Shown: positions 24,520 through 37,000 of the stretch, piece by piece
Layout: each line of letters opens with the position of its first letter
Numbering within the stretch: position 1 is the first letter of the stretch
Assembly (NCBI GenBank): GCA_026745465.1
Contig: JACYXH010000734.1
Coordinates: 5,001-69,000 of the forward strand
From: Lota lota
Taxonomy: Eukaryota; Chordata; Actinopteri; Gadiformes; Lotidae
Length of the DNA stretch: 64,000 nucleotides
Direction of reading: 5' to 3'
Translations under genes and position numbers: made by a program
Notes under the pieces: model-generated
The model's input: only the letters and a program-made list of their open reading frames with translations
Database searches by the model: none
Told to the model about the DNA's origin: nothing

Positions 24520-27390
24520 TTATTTTGTTGTGTTGGGGTGGTTTTGGTGTTGGGGTTGGGGTGGTGTTCGTGTTGGGGTGGTGTTCGTGTTGGGGTGGTG
24601 TTGCGGTAGTGTTGGTGTATTGGGGTGGTGTTGCGGTAGTGTTGGTGTATTGGTGGTGTTTGGGTGGAGTTGTGGTGGGTGTTGTGGTGGTGTTGGTGTT
24701 GGGGTGGTGTTGGTGTTGGGGCAGTGTAGTGGTGGTGTTGGTGTTGGGGTGGTGTTGGTGTTGGGGTGGAGTTGGGGTGGTGTTGGGGTGGTGTTGTTGT
24801 GTTGTTGGTGTTGTGGTGATGTTTTGTTGGGGCGGTGTGGTGTTGGGGTTATGTTGGGGTGGTGTTGGGGTGATGTTGGTGTTGGGGTGGAGTGGTGTTG
24901 GGGTGATGTTGGGGTGGTGTTTGGGTAGTGTTGGTGTTGGGGTGGTGTTGGGTTGGTATGTTGCTGGGGTTGTGTTAATGTGGGAGTGGTGTGGATTTGG
25001 GTTGGTGTCGGGTTGGTGTTGGTGTTGGGGTGGTGTTAATGTTGTGGTGTTGGTGTTGGTTGGTGTTGAGGTGGAGTTGGGGCTGTGTTGTTGTTGGGTG
25101 GTGTGGGAGGAGTTTGTGTTGCGGTGGTGTTGGTTTTGGGGGGGGGTGTTGGGGGTGGTGGTGTTGTGGTGTTGGTGTTGGGGGGGTGTTGGTGTTGGTG
25201 ATAGTTGTTGGGTGGGGTCTTGGGGTGATGTTGGGTGGTGTTAGGTTGGTGTTAGGGTAGTGTTGGGGTGGTGTGGTGTTGGTATGGTGGGGGTGGTGTT
25301 ATGTTGGGTGGTGTGGATGTGGGTTGGTGTTGTGGTGGTGGTGGGGTAATGTGGGGGGTGTGGGGTGTTGGGATGGTATTGGGGTGGTGTTGGGGTTGTT
25401 TGGGTGGGTGTTGGGGTGGTGTTGGTGTTGGGGTGGAGTTGGGGTGGTGTTGTTGTTGGGATGGGGTTGGGTTGGGTTGTGTTTGGGATGGTGTTGGGGT
25501 GGTGTTGGGGTAGTGGGTGTTGGGGTGTGGGTTGGGTGGTGTTGGGGTGGTGTGGGGTGGTGTTGGTGTTGGGGTATGGTGTTGGGGTTGGTGGTGGTGG
25601 TGATGGGTTGGTGTGGGTGTTGGGTGGTGTTTGGATGGTGTTGGGTTGGGTGGTGTTGGGGGGTGATGGGTTGGTTGGTGTTGGGGTGGTGGTTTGGATG
25701 GTGTTGGGTTGGGGTGGTGTTGGGTGGTGTGGGGTTGGGTGTTGGGGTGGTGTTGGGTTGGTTTGGTTTTGGGGTTGGGGTTTGGGTGAGGGGGGTGGTG
25801 TTGGGGTGGTGTTGGGTGGGGTGGGGGTTTGTGTTGGATGATATTGGTGTGGTGTGGTGTTGGGGTGTTGTTGGGTAGGGGTGGTGTTGGTGTTGGGGGT
25901 TTGGGGTGGAGTTGGTTGGTGTTGGTGTTGGTGTGTTGGAGTGGTGTTGGTGTTTGGGGGTGGGTGTTGGGGTGGGGGGTGTTGGGGTGGTGTTGGGGTG
26001 GTGGTAGGGTGGTGGGTGTTTGTTTTGGGGGTGGTGTTGGGGTTGTGGTGGTGGTGTGTGGTGGTGTGGTGTTGGGGTGGTGTGGTGTTGGGGTGATGTT
26101 GGGGTGGTGTTTGGGTGGTGTGTGTTGGGGGGTGGTATTTGGGTGGTGTGGGTTGGGGTTGGGGTGGTGTTGGTGTTGGAGAGGTTTTGGGGTGGAGTGT
26201 GTTGGTGTGTTGGTGAAAGGTGTTGGAGGGTGGTGGTGTGGTGTTTGGTTGGTGTGGTGTTGGGGTGGTGTTGGGGTGGGTTAGGGTGGTGTTTAAATGG
26301 TGTTAAAATTTTGGGGTGGTGTTGGGGTTGAGTGGTGGTGGTGTTGAAGTGGTGTTGGTGTTGGGGTGGTGTGGTGTTGGGGTGATGTGGGGTGGTGTTT
26401 GGGTGGTGTTGGTGTTGGGTGGTATTTGGGTGGTGTTGGGTTGGTGTTGGGGTGGTGTTTTGGGTTGTGTTGGTGTTGGGGTGGCGTTGGGGGGGTGTTG
26501 GTGTTAGGGCGGTGTGGTCTTGGGGTTATGTTTGTGTTGGGGTGGTGTTGGGTTGGTGTTGGGGGTGGTGTTGGTGTTGGGGGCGATGTTGGGGTGGAGT
26601 GGTGTTGGGGCGATGTTGGGGTGGTGTTTGGGTGGTGTTGGTGTTGGGGTGGTGTTGGTGTTGGGGGATGTTGGGGTGGACTGGTGTTGGGGGGTGTTGG
26701 GGTGGTGTTTGGGTGTGTGTTGGTGTTGTGGTGGTGTTGGTTGGTGTTGGGTTGGTGTTAGGGGGGTGTTGGGTTTTGGGTTGGTGTTGTGTTGGTATGG
26801 TGCTGGGGTGGTGTTAATGTGGGGGTGGTGTTGATTTGGGGGTGGTGTGTTGGTGTTGGGTGGTGTTGTTAATGTTGTGGTGGTATTGTGGTGGTGTTGA
26901 TTTGGGTTGTTGGTGGGGGGTGGTGTTGGTGTTGGGGATGGTGTTTATTGTTGGGTGGTATTGTTGGTGTTGTGTGTGGGAGGGGTGGGTGGTTAAGGTC
27001 GTATTGGGATGGTATTGGGGTGGTGTTGGGGTTGTTTTTGGGGTGGTGTTGGTGTTGTGGTGGTGTTGGGTTGGTGTTGGGATGGTGTTAGGGTGGTGTT
27101 GGTTTTGGGTTGGTGTTGTGTTGGTATGGTGCTGGGGTGGTGTTAATGTGGGGGTGGTGTTGATTTGGGTTGGTGTTGGGGTGGTGTTGGGATGGTGTTA
27201 ATGTTGTGGTGGTATTGTGGTGGTGTTGGGAGGTGTCGGTGTTAAGGTCGTATTGGGATGGTATTAGGGTGGTGTTGGTGTTGGGATGGGGGTGGTGTTG
27301 GGGTTGTTTTGGGATGGTGTTGGTGTTGGGGTGGTGTTGGTGTTGGGGTGGAGTTGGGGTGGTATTGGGTTGGTGTTGGGGTGACCTGGA
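24520..27390. repeat. 2.9-kb GGTGTTGGGGT minisatellite, right arm of the inverted repeat
   Basis: Degenerate GGTGTTGGTGTTGGGGTGGT units, the complement of the 19335-22338 array, so G-richness switches from the minus to the plus strand. Runs of GGGG separated by 3-6 bases are frequent (G-quadruplex-capable). Long Val/Gly/Trp/Cys open frames are translations of the repeat. Confidence 0.95.
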
Positions 27391-27394
27391 AGCA

Positions 27395-28071
27395 AAACAT
27401 TCACATCTGAGATTACCCCTACCTGCTCCTTAATGACCTGTCTCTGTACTGTCTAACCCCTACCTGCTCCTTAATGACCTGTCTCTGTACTGTCTAACCC
27501 CTACCTGCTCCTTATTGACATATCTCTGTACTGTCTAACCCCTACCTGCTCCTTAATGACATGTCTCTGTACTGTCTAACCCCTACCTGCTCCTTAATGA
27601 CCTGTCTCTGTACTGTCTAACCCCTACCTGCTCCTTAATGACCTGTCTCTGTACTGTCTAACCCCTACCTGCTCCTTAATGACCTGTCTCTGTACTGTCT
27701 AACCCCTACCTGCTCCTTAATGACCTGTCTCTGTACTGTCTAACCCCTACCTGCTCCTTAATGACCTGTCTCTGTACTGTCTAACCCCTACCTGCTCCTT
27801 AATGACCTTTCTCTGTACTGTCTAACCCCTAACTGCTCCTTAATGACCTGTCTCTGTACTGTCTAACCGCTACCTGCTCCTTAATGACCTGTCTCTGTAC
27901 TCTCTAACCCCTACCTGCTCCTTAATGACCTGTCTCTGTACTGTCTAACCCCTACCTGCTCCTTAATGACCTGTCTCTGTACAGTCTAACCCCTACCTGC
28001 TCCTTAATGACCTGTCTCTGTACTGTCTAACCCCTACCTGCTCCTTAATGACCTGTCTCTGTACTGTCTAA
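27395..28071. repeat. 41-bp satellite array
   Basis: About 16 highly uniform copies of a 41-bp unit (CCTGTCTCTGTACTGTCTAA, then CCCCTACCTGCTCCTTAATG plus A). The low divergence contrasts with the degenerate neighbouring minisatellites and suggests recent amplification. Confidence 0.95.
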
Positions 28072-28370
28072 CACAAACACCACCCCAACATCACCCCAAC
28101 ACCAACACAACCCCAACCACCCAGACACCACCCAAACACCAACACCACCCCAACATCAACCCAACACCAACAACACCCCAACACGACCCCAACACAACCC
28201 CAACACCAATACCACCCCAACACCAAACCAACACCAACACCAACCCAACACTAACACCACCCTAACACCACCCCAACACCAACACCAACCCAACCCCAAC
28301 ACCACCCCAAAACCACCCCAACACCAACACAAAACCAACTCCTCCCCAACACCACCCCAACCCCAACATC
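28072..28370. repeat. CCAACACCA minisatellite, third block
   Basis: Same unit and orientation as the 19335-22338 array, lying on the far side of the 41-bp satellite. Orientation of the family therefore flips twice across 9 kb. Confidence 0.93.
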
Positions 28371-28379
28371 CTTAGAAAT

Positions 28380-29530
28380 GGTTAAAGGTATAATGTAACA
28401 TTTCACCATTCATTTTCCTAAAAACATGTCTAACTTAAATACCTACACTTAAGCATCTAACCTGCTAAAATAAGCTATTTATCAAATGTAATTCTGAAAG
28501 CCAAAGTAGCTTGTAGCTACTCACACTACTGCTACTAATCCTAGAAATGCTTGCAAACTGCATCTTGTTGTGTTGTTTCTGGCACTCGGTTTAAATAAGG
28601 GACTGTTCTGAACATATTAGAAGTCTTTGGATATTAAAAAAAGTATTGTCTAGGGTGGTGGCACTATTATCATGCTGATAATATAATAAACAGACTTCCC
28701 TTTAATGTGTTGAAATGTCAATGAGTTGTTTTAATTACTAGCTAGAGCCTTGTCCTTCTCTGTCTTCCTCTGTACCTTCCTCTGCAATTTGATATGCAAA
28801 TATATTAAATGGGAGAGAAATACATGGTGGTATTTCTTCCTCCATGTATTCATTATAAATTGCTAATGAGTACCATTTTACTTTTCAAATTAGGTGTAAT
28901 TCTAAGTAAAACATTTATTTTTCAAACTTCAGTTTTGATTAACATGTTCAGGCTGAATACACTTGTCCTCATGATTAAAATAGATATCAGATGTGTATCT
29001 TACTTAAAAATAATTATGGTCCCACAGCTACGTACCTTGCCCTGACGTCAGTCTCTACATATCACTTTGCATCGGCTCACACTGGCTCTAGGCAGGAAGT
29101 ACAACCAAATGACAGGATAAAGTATGCAGAGAGATAAAATGGAAACATATCTAGCAGCTGCACCCATTGAACAGGGACATTCGAAGGACGTTGGCTATTT
29201 GCAAACATTATTTGTTTAGGCCTTCACTGACTACCGGGCCGGGACATTGCTAGTTTTACTGTGTGACCTCACCGGACGCCGCCAATGCAGAGAGCCATCG
29301 CAAGCTGCAAATGACTTTGTGTGAGACACGTCAACGCGTTGCCTGAAGGATCATGGGAAATCTCTCTGTGTGCTCTATTGTTGTGTGATGAAGGGGTAAC
29401 AGACACACAAGTGTCTCCACTCTGTTTTCTTGTTGTACCTTTAAATTGAGTTTCACATGAACAAAGCAAACCCCTTGTTATGACGCCTCACAATTTTTAT
29501 GTTTTAATGCAGAAATGGTACATATAATAC
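28380..29530 (+). repeat. Lectin-locus duplicated segment, unit 1
   Basis: Carries marker sequences shared by the units below: AAGTAAAACATTTATTTTTC, TACGTACCTTGCCC followed by TGACGTCA (29043-29050), and GACGTTGGCTATTTGCAAAC. No exon can be supported within it. Confidence 0.75.
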
Positions 29531-29749
29531 CTGTAAGTAAAAACAATGCAAAATAATTCAAAACGTTTATTCTTTTTCAGATTCATGTGTTTCTCTTTGT
29601 GTATTTGGGAGCCGGGAGCGGTCTACAATCTAAATGGTGTCATAAAGAGACCGGCACAGTCAACCAGAGGAGATATTCTCATAGATCTACAAAGTTTGTT
29701 ACATAGGTCTAGTCGTTTTTACATAATTTAATGTTGAAATGTTAGATAT

Positions 29750-30490
29750 TACACCTTTAACCATGTCTAACCCAATAGCTACACCTAACCATTTAACCAG
29801 CTAAAATAAGTAATTTATCAAACTTCATTTAGAAAGCCGACTTGATAGTCTTAAAGGCAAAAGCTCAATGAATTGTTTAGATTACTAGCGTGGGCCTTGT
29901 CTTTCTCTGTCTGCCTCTGTACCTTCCGCTGCAATTTGGATTTACAATTTTCATTAGAAATTGGTAATAAGTATAATTTTAGAATTTAGAATTAGAATTG
30001 TCCAATTATATGTACTTCTAAGTAAAACATTTATTTTTCAAACTTCGGATTTGGTTAACATGTTCAGGCTGATTACACTTGTCCTCCTGAGTAAAAGAGA
30101 TATCAGATGTGTATCTTACTTTAAAATGATTGTGGCCCCACTGCTACGTACCTTGCCCTGACGTCAGTCTCTACAGATCACTTTGCATCGGCTCACACTG
30201 GCTCTAGGCAGGAAGTACAACCAAATGACAGGATAAAGTATGCAGATAAAATGGAAACATCACTAGCAGCTGCAACCATTGATCAGGGACATTCGAAGGA
30301 CGTTGGCTATTTGCAAACATTATTTGTATAGGCCTTGTGAGATACGTCAACGCTTTGCCTGAAGGATCATGGGAAATATCTCTTTGCGTTACATTGTTGT
30401 GTGATGAAGGGAAAATGGACACACAAGTGTCTGTACTCTATTTTCTTGTTTTACCTTTAAATTCAGTTTCATATGGGCATTTTGTTTCTC
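29750..30490 (+). repeat. Lectin-locus duplicated segment, unit 2
   Basis: Second copy of the same segment, with TGACGTCA at 30159-30166. It leads directly into duplicate copies of two small lectin-gene exons (30494-30535 and 30775-30813). Confidence 0.75.
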
Positions 30491-30493
30491 TAG

Positions 30494-30535
30494 AACAATG
30501 GGGTCCAGTCGTCTCATCTGCAGTTTCATTGGTAG
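30494..30535 (+). pseudogene. Duplicate of lectin exon B (start of membrane segment)
   Basis: 42-bp phase 1-1 exon with acceptor TTTCTCTAG and donor GTATTC. It reads QWGPVVSSAVSLV and corresponds to 34319-34360 in the complete gene. Splice sites are intact, so it could still be used as an alternative exon. Confidence 0.65.
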
Positions 30536-30774
30536 GTATTCCACACAGCACTACAGTATTTATCATTACCCAGTTCAATATATTGAATTAATAAAAATGT
30601 ACCTGCCATAACTTTTGAATGTCGAGCTCCTGCTATGTTATTGTGATCGTGGGCGTGTAAGCGTCCTACCACGAATAGTTAGAATATTTCATAGATACAA
30701 TAGTTGCAGGATCAATGCTTGCAAATAGCTGAAGTATTTATTTTATTAAGTAAATAATATTTTCTCATCATCAG

Positions 30775-30813
30775 GTGTTGTGGTCCTCCTGTGGAAGTCA
30801 CCTGGATTTTCAG
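30775..30813 (+). pseudogene. Duplicate of lectin exon C (end of membrane segment)
   Basis: 39-bp phase 1-1 exon with acceptor CTCATCATCAG and donor GTATTT, reading VVVLLWKSPGFS. It is equivalent to 34615-34653. Downstream the homology to the complete gene continues to CTCCATTAAG (30933), exactly the acceptor of the fucolectin exon, and then switches to another duplicated segment, so the lectin domain is missing from this copy. Confidence 0.65.
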
Positions 30814-30933
30814 GTATTTCTATGTGCCCCATTTAGGGGCCGATGACTAGTTATAATTATTAGTATTAGTATTGTGTTTTGAACAATAGCATGCAACTTG
30901 ACAAACTATTCTGTGCTTCCTTTCTCCATTAAG

Positions 30934-31240
30934 CACCCATTGAACAGGGACATTGGAAGGACGTTGGCTATTTGCAAACATTATTTGTTTAGGCCTTCAC
31001 TGACTACCGGGCCGGGACATTGCTAGTTTTACTGTGTGACCTCACCGGACGCCGCCAATGCAGAGAGCCATCGCAAGCTGCAAATGACTTTGTGTGAGAC
31101 ACGTCAACGCGTTGCCTGAAGGATCATGGGAAATCTGTGTGTGTGTTATATTGTTATGTGATAAGTGTATGTATGTGTGTATATGAGTGTACATATGTGT
31201 ATTGTTTTGAAAATGTTTCACTTACAGGTATAATATGTAA
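30934..31240 (+). repeat. Lectin-locus duplicated segment, partial unit 3
   Basis: Begins with CACCCATTGAACAGGGACAT, homologous to 29160-29400, and ends in a short TG-rich stretch. It abuts an inverted copy of the same family. Confidence 0.7.
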
Positions 31241-32245
31241 CATTTCTGCATTAAAACACAAACACAGCGAGGCGTCAGACAAGGGGTTCGCTCTGTTCAT
31301 GGGAAACTCAATTTAAAGGAACAACAAGAAAAGAGTGGAGACACTTGTGTGTTCGTTTTCCCTTCATCACACAACAATATAACTCACAGAGATATTTCCC
31401 ATGATCCTTCAGGCAATGCGTTGACGTGTCTCACAAGGCCTGTACAAATAATGTTTGCAAATAGCCAACGTCCTTCGAATGTCCCTGTTCAATGGGTGCA
31501 GCTGCTAGTGATGTTTCCATTTTATCTGCATACTTTATCCTGTCATTTGGTTGTACTTCCTGCCTAGAGCCAGTGTGAGCCAATGCAAAGTGATATGTAG
31601 AGACTGACGTCAGGGCAAGGTACGTAGCAGTGGGGCCATAATCATTTTTAAGTAAGATACACATGTGATATCTCTTTTACTCATGAGGACAAGTGTAATC
31701 AGCCTGAACATGTTAACCAAAACTAAATTTAGAAAATGTAATGTTTTAATTGTAACTACATTAAATTGGACAATTCTAATTCTAAATTAAAAACGTATAC
31801 TTATTACCAATTTATAATGAATACATGGAGGACAAAATACAACCATGTATTTCCTTCCCATTTAATATTTCTGCATATCAAATTGTAGAGGAAGGTACAA
31901 AGGCAGACAGAGAAAGACAAGGCCCCAGCTAGTAATGAAAACAACTCATTGACATCTCAACCAATCAAAGGGAAGTCTGTTTATTATATTGTCAGCATGA
32001 TAATAGTGCCAGCAGTGGCAAACCACCCTAGACAATGTGTTTTAGTGGTACCATTAAAGGGATATGACCTGATGATGCCATGTGTATAAGTACAAGCATT
32101 TCATGGACCCTAGGTCTTTGTCTATTTTTACCTTTAAAGACTATCAAGTCGGCTTTCTCAATTAAGGTTGATAAATTACTTATTGTAGCTGGTTAGATGG
32201 TTAAGTATAGGTATTAGGTTAGACATGGTTAAATGTATAATATGT
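31240..32245 (-). repeat. Lectin-locus duplicated segment, inverted unit 4
   Basis: Reverse-complement copy of units 1/2: GACGTCAGGGCAAGGTACGT at 31606-31625, and CCTTCATCACACAACAATAT near 31362. Together with unit 3 it forms an inverted pair. Confidence 0.75.
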
Positions 32246-32501
32246 AACATTTCTGCATTAAATTAATTAAACACTCATCTAGCCTTGCTTACCGGTTTTC
32301 CCCTGTATCTCAAACTAAAATGAGTTTGTTGTAATAAAGAGAGCCATGTTTTTGTTAAATTCACCTCATATCTCTCACCTTTCCTTTCCTGCCGATAATC
32401 CCATAGTCACTCTCACAGTGAGGGCTTGAGGATTAGTATTTGCGTACAAGAGCCTTTGCATGAATTAATGCAAATCCAAGTTTATCTAGTGCTGGTCTTA
32501 G

Positions 32502-32546
32502 ATGCAGACGCTTCATTCGTAGCAGACGGACCTACTGACTCTGCCG
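32502..32546 (+). pseudogene. Duplicate of lectin exon A
   Basis: 45-bp phase 1-1 exon (acceptor GGTCTTAG, donor GTGAGTACC) reading ADASFVADGPTDSA, a close copy of 34039-34083 (SDASFIAEGPTDSA). Splice sites look functional, so it may be an extra copy of the exon inside the lectin transcript. Confidence 0.6.
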
Positions 32547-32789
32547 GTGAGTACCATCTTCAAGTCAGAGATTCAAAACTATTTAAAGATTTTTTGTATT
32601 GCTCTGTTATGATAGACTCCTCATTTATGGACTCCTAAGATGAATGTAATAAGTCAATTACTTATAGCTCCATCTCAAATTATCTATTAGTATTCACTTT
32701 TAATAGAATGTAGAATGTAGAATTTCAGATATTCTTACAGATGTACAAAATATATAACATGGGTCTCGTCGTATTAAGATAATTTAATG

Positions 32790-34000
32790 ATGATGGTTAA
32801 TTTTAACCATCTAAAATAATCAATTTCTCAAACGTAATTTAGAAAGCCAAAGTGTGAGTAGCTCACTTTGAACGTCTTTGAAAAACCTAGGCTCCTAGAA
32901 ATGCTTGTACTTATACACATGGTATCATCAGGGTGTATCCCTTTAATGGTACCAGTAAAACACATTGTCTAGGGTGTTGGTTTGCCACTGCTGGCACTAT
33001 TATCATGCTGACAATATAATAAACAGACTTCCCTTTGATTTGTTGATATGTAAATGAGTTGTTTTAATTACTAGATAGGGCCTTGTCTTTCACTGTCTGC
33101 CTCTGTACCTTTCTCTCCAATTTGTATGCAAATATATTAAATGGGAGAGAAATACATGGTGGTATTTCTTCCTCCGTGTATTTATTATAAATTGCTAATG
33201 AGTACCATTTTATTTTTCAAATTAGGTGTAATTCTAAGTAAAACATTTATTTTTCAAACTTCAGTTTTGATTAACATGTTCAGGCTGAATACACTTGTCC
33301 TCATGAGTAAAAGAGATATCAGATGTGTATCTTACTTAAAAATGATTATGGCCCCACTGCTACGTACCTTGCCCTGACGTCAGTCTCTACAGATCACTTT
33401 GCACCGGCTTGAACAGAAGCATGTGAAGGGCAATGGATATTTGCTAACATTATTTGAATAGACTATTAGCTATGGCACCAAGTATACTGACGACCTGACC
33501 GTGGCATTGCTCATTTTACTGTCCACCCTCCTTGATGCGTATGCAGCGAGCCATTAGCCAAATGAAATGCCTCACACTTTGTGTGAGACACGTCAACACG
33601 TTGCACAAAGAATGAAGGGAAATCTATGTGTTACATACCCTTAAATTGAGTTTCACATGGACAGGGCGAAGCCATTGTTATGTCTGACACTTCACCATAT
33701 GGTACCTTTGGGAGTTGTGCTTAATCTTACATTTTATTAATTCAGTTAACGATAATCATGAGGCTGTTTTGGTGCCCCGCCTGCACTTCCTTCATTGAAG
33801 GACAGTGGATATTTGCAAACATTATTTGAATAGACCATTAGGTATGGTAGTAAGTATACTGGCGACCGGACCGCGGCATTGCTCATTTTAGTGTCTGAGC
33901 CCCGGACGCGTCTGCCTCACACTTTGTGTCTCACACTTTCTGTGAGACTCGTCAATGCGTTGTAAGAACCCTAATGTTTGCAAAGAAGAGCCATTGGATT
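32790..34000 (+). repeat. Lectin-locus duplicated segment, unit 5 and fragments
   Basis: 32790-33420 is a full-style copy with TGACGTCA at 33375-33382. 33420-34000 holds two more divergent versions of the GGATATTTGC(T/A)AACATTATT portion. It precedes exon A of the complete lectin gene. Confidence 0.7.
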
Positions 34001-34038
34001 ACTTAAGTCTTTTCAAGTTTATCTTGTGCTGATCCTAG

Positions 34039-37000
34039 ATTCAGACGCCTCATTCATAGCAGAAGGACCTACAGACTCTGCCGGTGAGTACCATCTTCAA
34101 GTCAGAGAGACACAACTATTTTAGGAGTTTATTGTATTACTCTGTAATGGTGTAATGACTCCTCATTTTTGGACTCCTAAGATTAATGTAATATGTCAAT
34201 TACTTATAGCTCCATCTCAAAGGATCTATTCCTTTTCACTTTTAATAGAATGTTAATATCAAGGAATGTATACCTAGTAGCTAGTATAAGCTATTGTCTG
34301 GGCATGTTGTTTCTCCAGAACCATGGGGTCCAGTCGCCTCATCTGCAGTTTCATTGGTAGGTATTCCACACAGCACTACAGTATTTATCATTATCCAGTT
34401 CATTATGTTGAATTAATAAAAATTTACCTGTCATTACTTTTGACAGTTGATCTCCTCCTATGTTATTGTGATCGTGGGCGTGTATAAGATTCCTTCCACG
34501 AATAGTTTTAATATTTCATTGATACAATGGTTGCAGGCTATATGCTCGTTAACATTGGCTGATATTAGCTGAAATATTTATTTTATTAAGTAAATAATGT
34601 TTTCTCATCACCAGGTGTTGTGGTTCTCCTGTGGAAGTCACCTGGATTTTCAGGTATTTCTATGTGCCCCATTTAGGGGCTGATGACTAGTTATAATTAT
34701 TATTTTAAGTATTTCAATGTGTTTTGAACACTAGAATGCAACTTGACAAACTATTCTGTGGTTCCACTCTCCATTAAGCTGCATCCCGCATTAACCTGGC
34801 GCTGAGCGGCAAGGCTATTCAGTCTTCAACCAACTGGGGCGGGGTGGCTGAACGCGCCATCGATGGGAACACCGACCCTGATTTCAGTCACAACAGCTGC
34901 ACCCATACCCAGTACCAGGCCAAACCATGGTGGAGGCTGGAGCTGCCTGGTGTGTACAGGGTGTCAGAGATCCAGGTCACTAATAGGAATGTCTATAGGG
35001 AGAGGCTCAAAGGCGTGGAAATACTCATCGGGAATTCACTGGTGAATAACGGCAATGGCAATCCAAGGTGAATCACTGGTGTCACCTACCCTATTTCCAC
35101 TCAATATTGTTCGACTCCCAGCCAAAACGTTTTGGGTTTGATCCCTTATGACCTCAACCTGCTTTTAAGTGTCTTTTGATTAAAGTGTAAATGACTAAAT
35201 AGCATAGAATATTATACTCCCAGAAAATAAGGGAACACAACCAGTGCTCTGCTCAAGTACACCTGGACACACACCAGCTACTGGAATCTGGTCTCTGATA
35301 CCTTCACCAGACTACTGTATCTTCTCTCTCCGTCTCTTTTCCTCAGGTGTGCCATCATCAACGATGACCCAGGCTGCTTGACTCAGACTGTCAAGTGTTG
35401 GGGAATGGAAGGAAGGTTCATCAACTTCTACCTGTCCTCTGATGCAACAGGCTCTTTGGCGTTGTGTGAGGTCAAAGTGTATGGAGGTAGGAACCAAGTC
35501 CATCATTACATGATCATAAAAAGGGGATGGGTGTACCAGTACCACTGTTGGTCAACCATCATTGGTCAAAAGTCAAATGCTGATGTTCCTTATAGCTCAA
35601 CAGGTACAGCATAGCATTAACACTGCCAGGGTTAGGGGTTTGATTCCCACTCGGGGCTACCTATTATTACAATGTATGCACCGGCAGTATTATAAGAAAA
35701 TTTGGGTAAAAGCATCTACCAAAGGACAATCTGCATACAGTGTTTTTAAACTGCAGGTGGTACGCGTACCACTGGTGGTACATGAGGGTACTGCAGGTGG
35801 TCTGTGGGATTTATTTTTTAAATAGAAAAATGAATATAGATAATTTAAAATAAATTTATTCAGTAAATGAAGTATATGGTATGTTATTTTAAAAAAAGGG
35901 GTCGCTTTGTATAGTCACTTTTTTGCATTATAAGGTTTTCCATTGATGTTTTGTGTTGATTAGTGTTTGCTGAATAAACACACAGGGAGCAGAAGCAGCA
36001 TTGGTGACTTCTTATTTACACTGTTTCCCACTGGCCATGTCCTTCTTGCAGTAATACTTGTGTATAAAGGGTTTGCTGGCACTCTTTGGTCAGCCACGTC
36101 ATTTGTATTTATTTAAGTTCTACCGTTTGCATCTGAGGTGGTCCGCGAAAGGTCTTGATGACAATTTAGTGGTCCACCTAAAGTCAAAGGTTGGCACCAC
36201 TGATCTACATGACTGTTCTGTATTGTGATATTTCAGAGTGAAGTATCAAAGTAAGTTGTTTTCTGTATGGTCCAAGACACCTCATAGCCCTTCACATCAG
36301 TTTAAGTCAAGTGTGCTGAGATTAGACTGTGGCAGTTCTTTTTTTTAGATAAAGAACTGCCAAGTGTCTTAAATTTTACTTTGCCCTTAAAATGGATGTG
36401 TTTAAAAACATCCCACACTGATTGGCGATTAATTACATGCCGCTTATAATGCTTTCTGAAATTGAAAAGTGTCTGCTGAGTGTCTAAATAGTGGGTAGGG
36501 ATTAGGTGTGTTACTTTGATACTTGGAGGTAGATTTACAGTGCTGAGAGTAGAACTCCCTCAACACCACACTGAAAAAAAATTCCACAGAGCTCGCTGCA
36601 CCCTCCATGAGCATTCAGGAGATGGGGAGGAACATCACTCTGATGGGGACACGGCTGTGCTGGTCAGACGCCCTGCTCTACTGCAGAGACTCTCACTGGG
36701 ACCTGCTGAGCCTCATGGACCCAGAAGACCAGGAGATGATTGATGAGCTGGTGGCTCGCGCCCCCTTCCCACTAACCAGCCACCTCTGGGTGGGCCTGCG
36801 CAGGTACTGGCCAGACCTTGGTGTCTATCAGGCAGTCAAGTCTGTCTTTATGATCATCTGTCCGTCCATCACTTTGTCTTATCAAACATACCATGAAAAT
36901 AACAAAAGCTAAATATTTGGCCAAATTATTCTTCCTTCCAACCTGGTAACTCTTTCATCTCTTTCAATAATGGTAGGTCACTTTCAGGAAGCTCCTGGTT

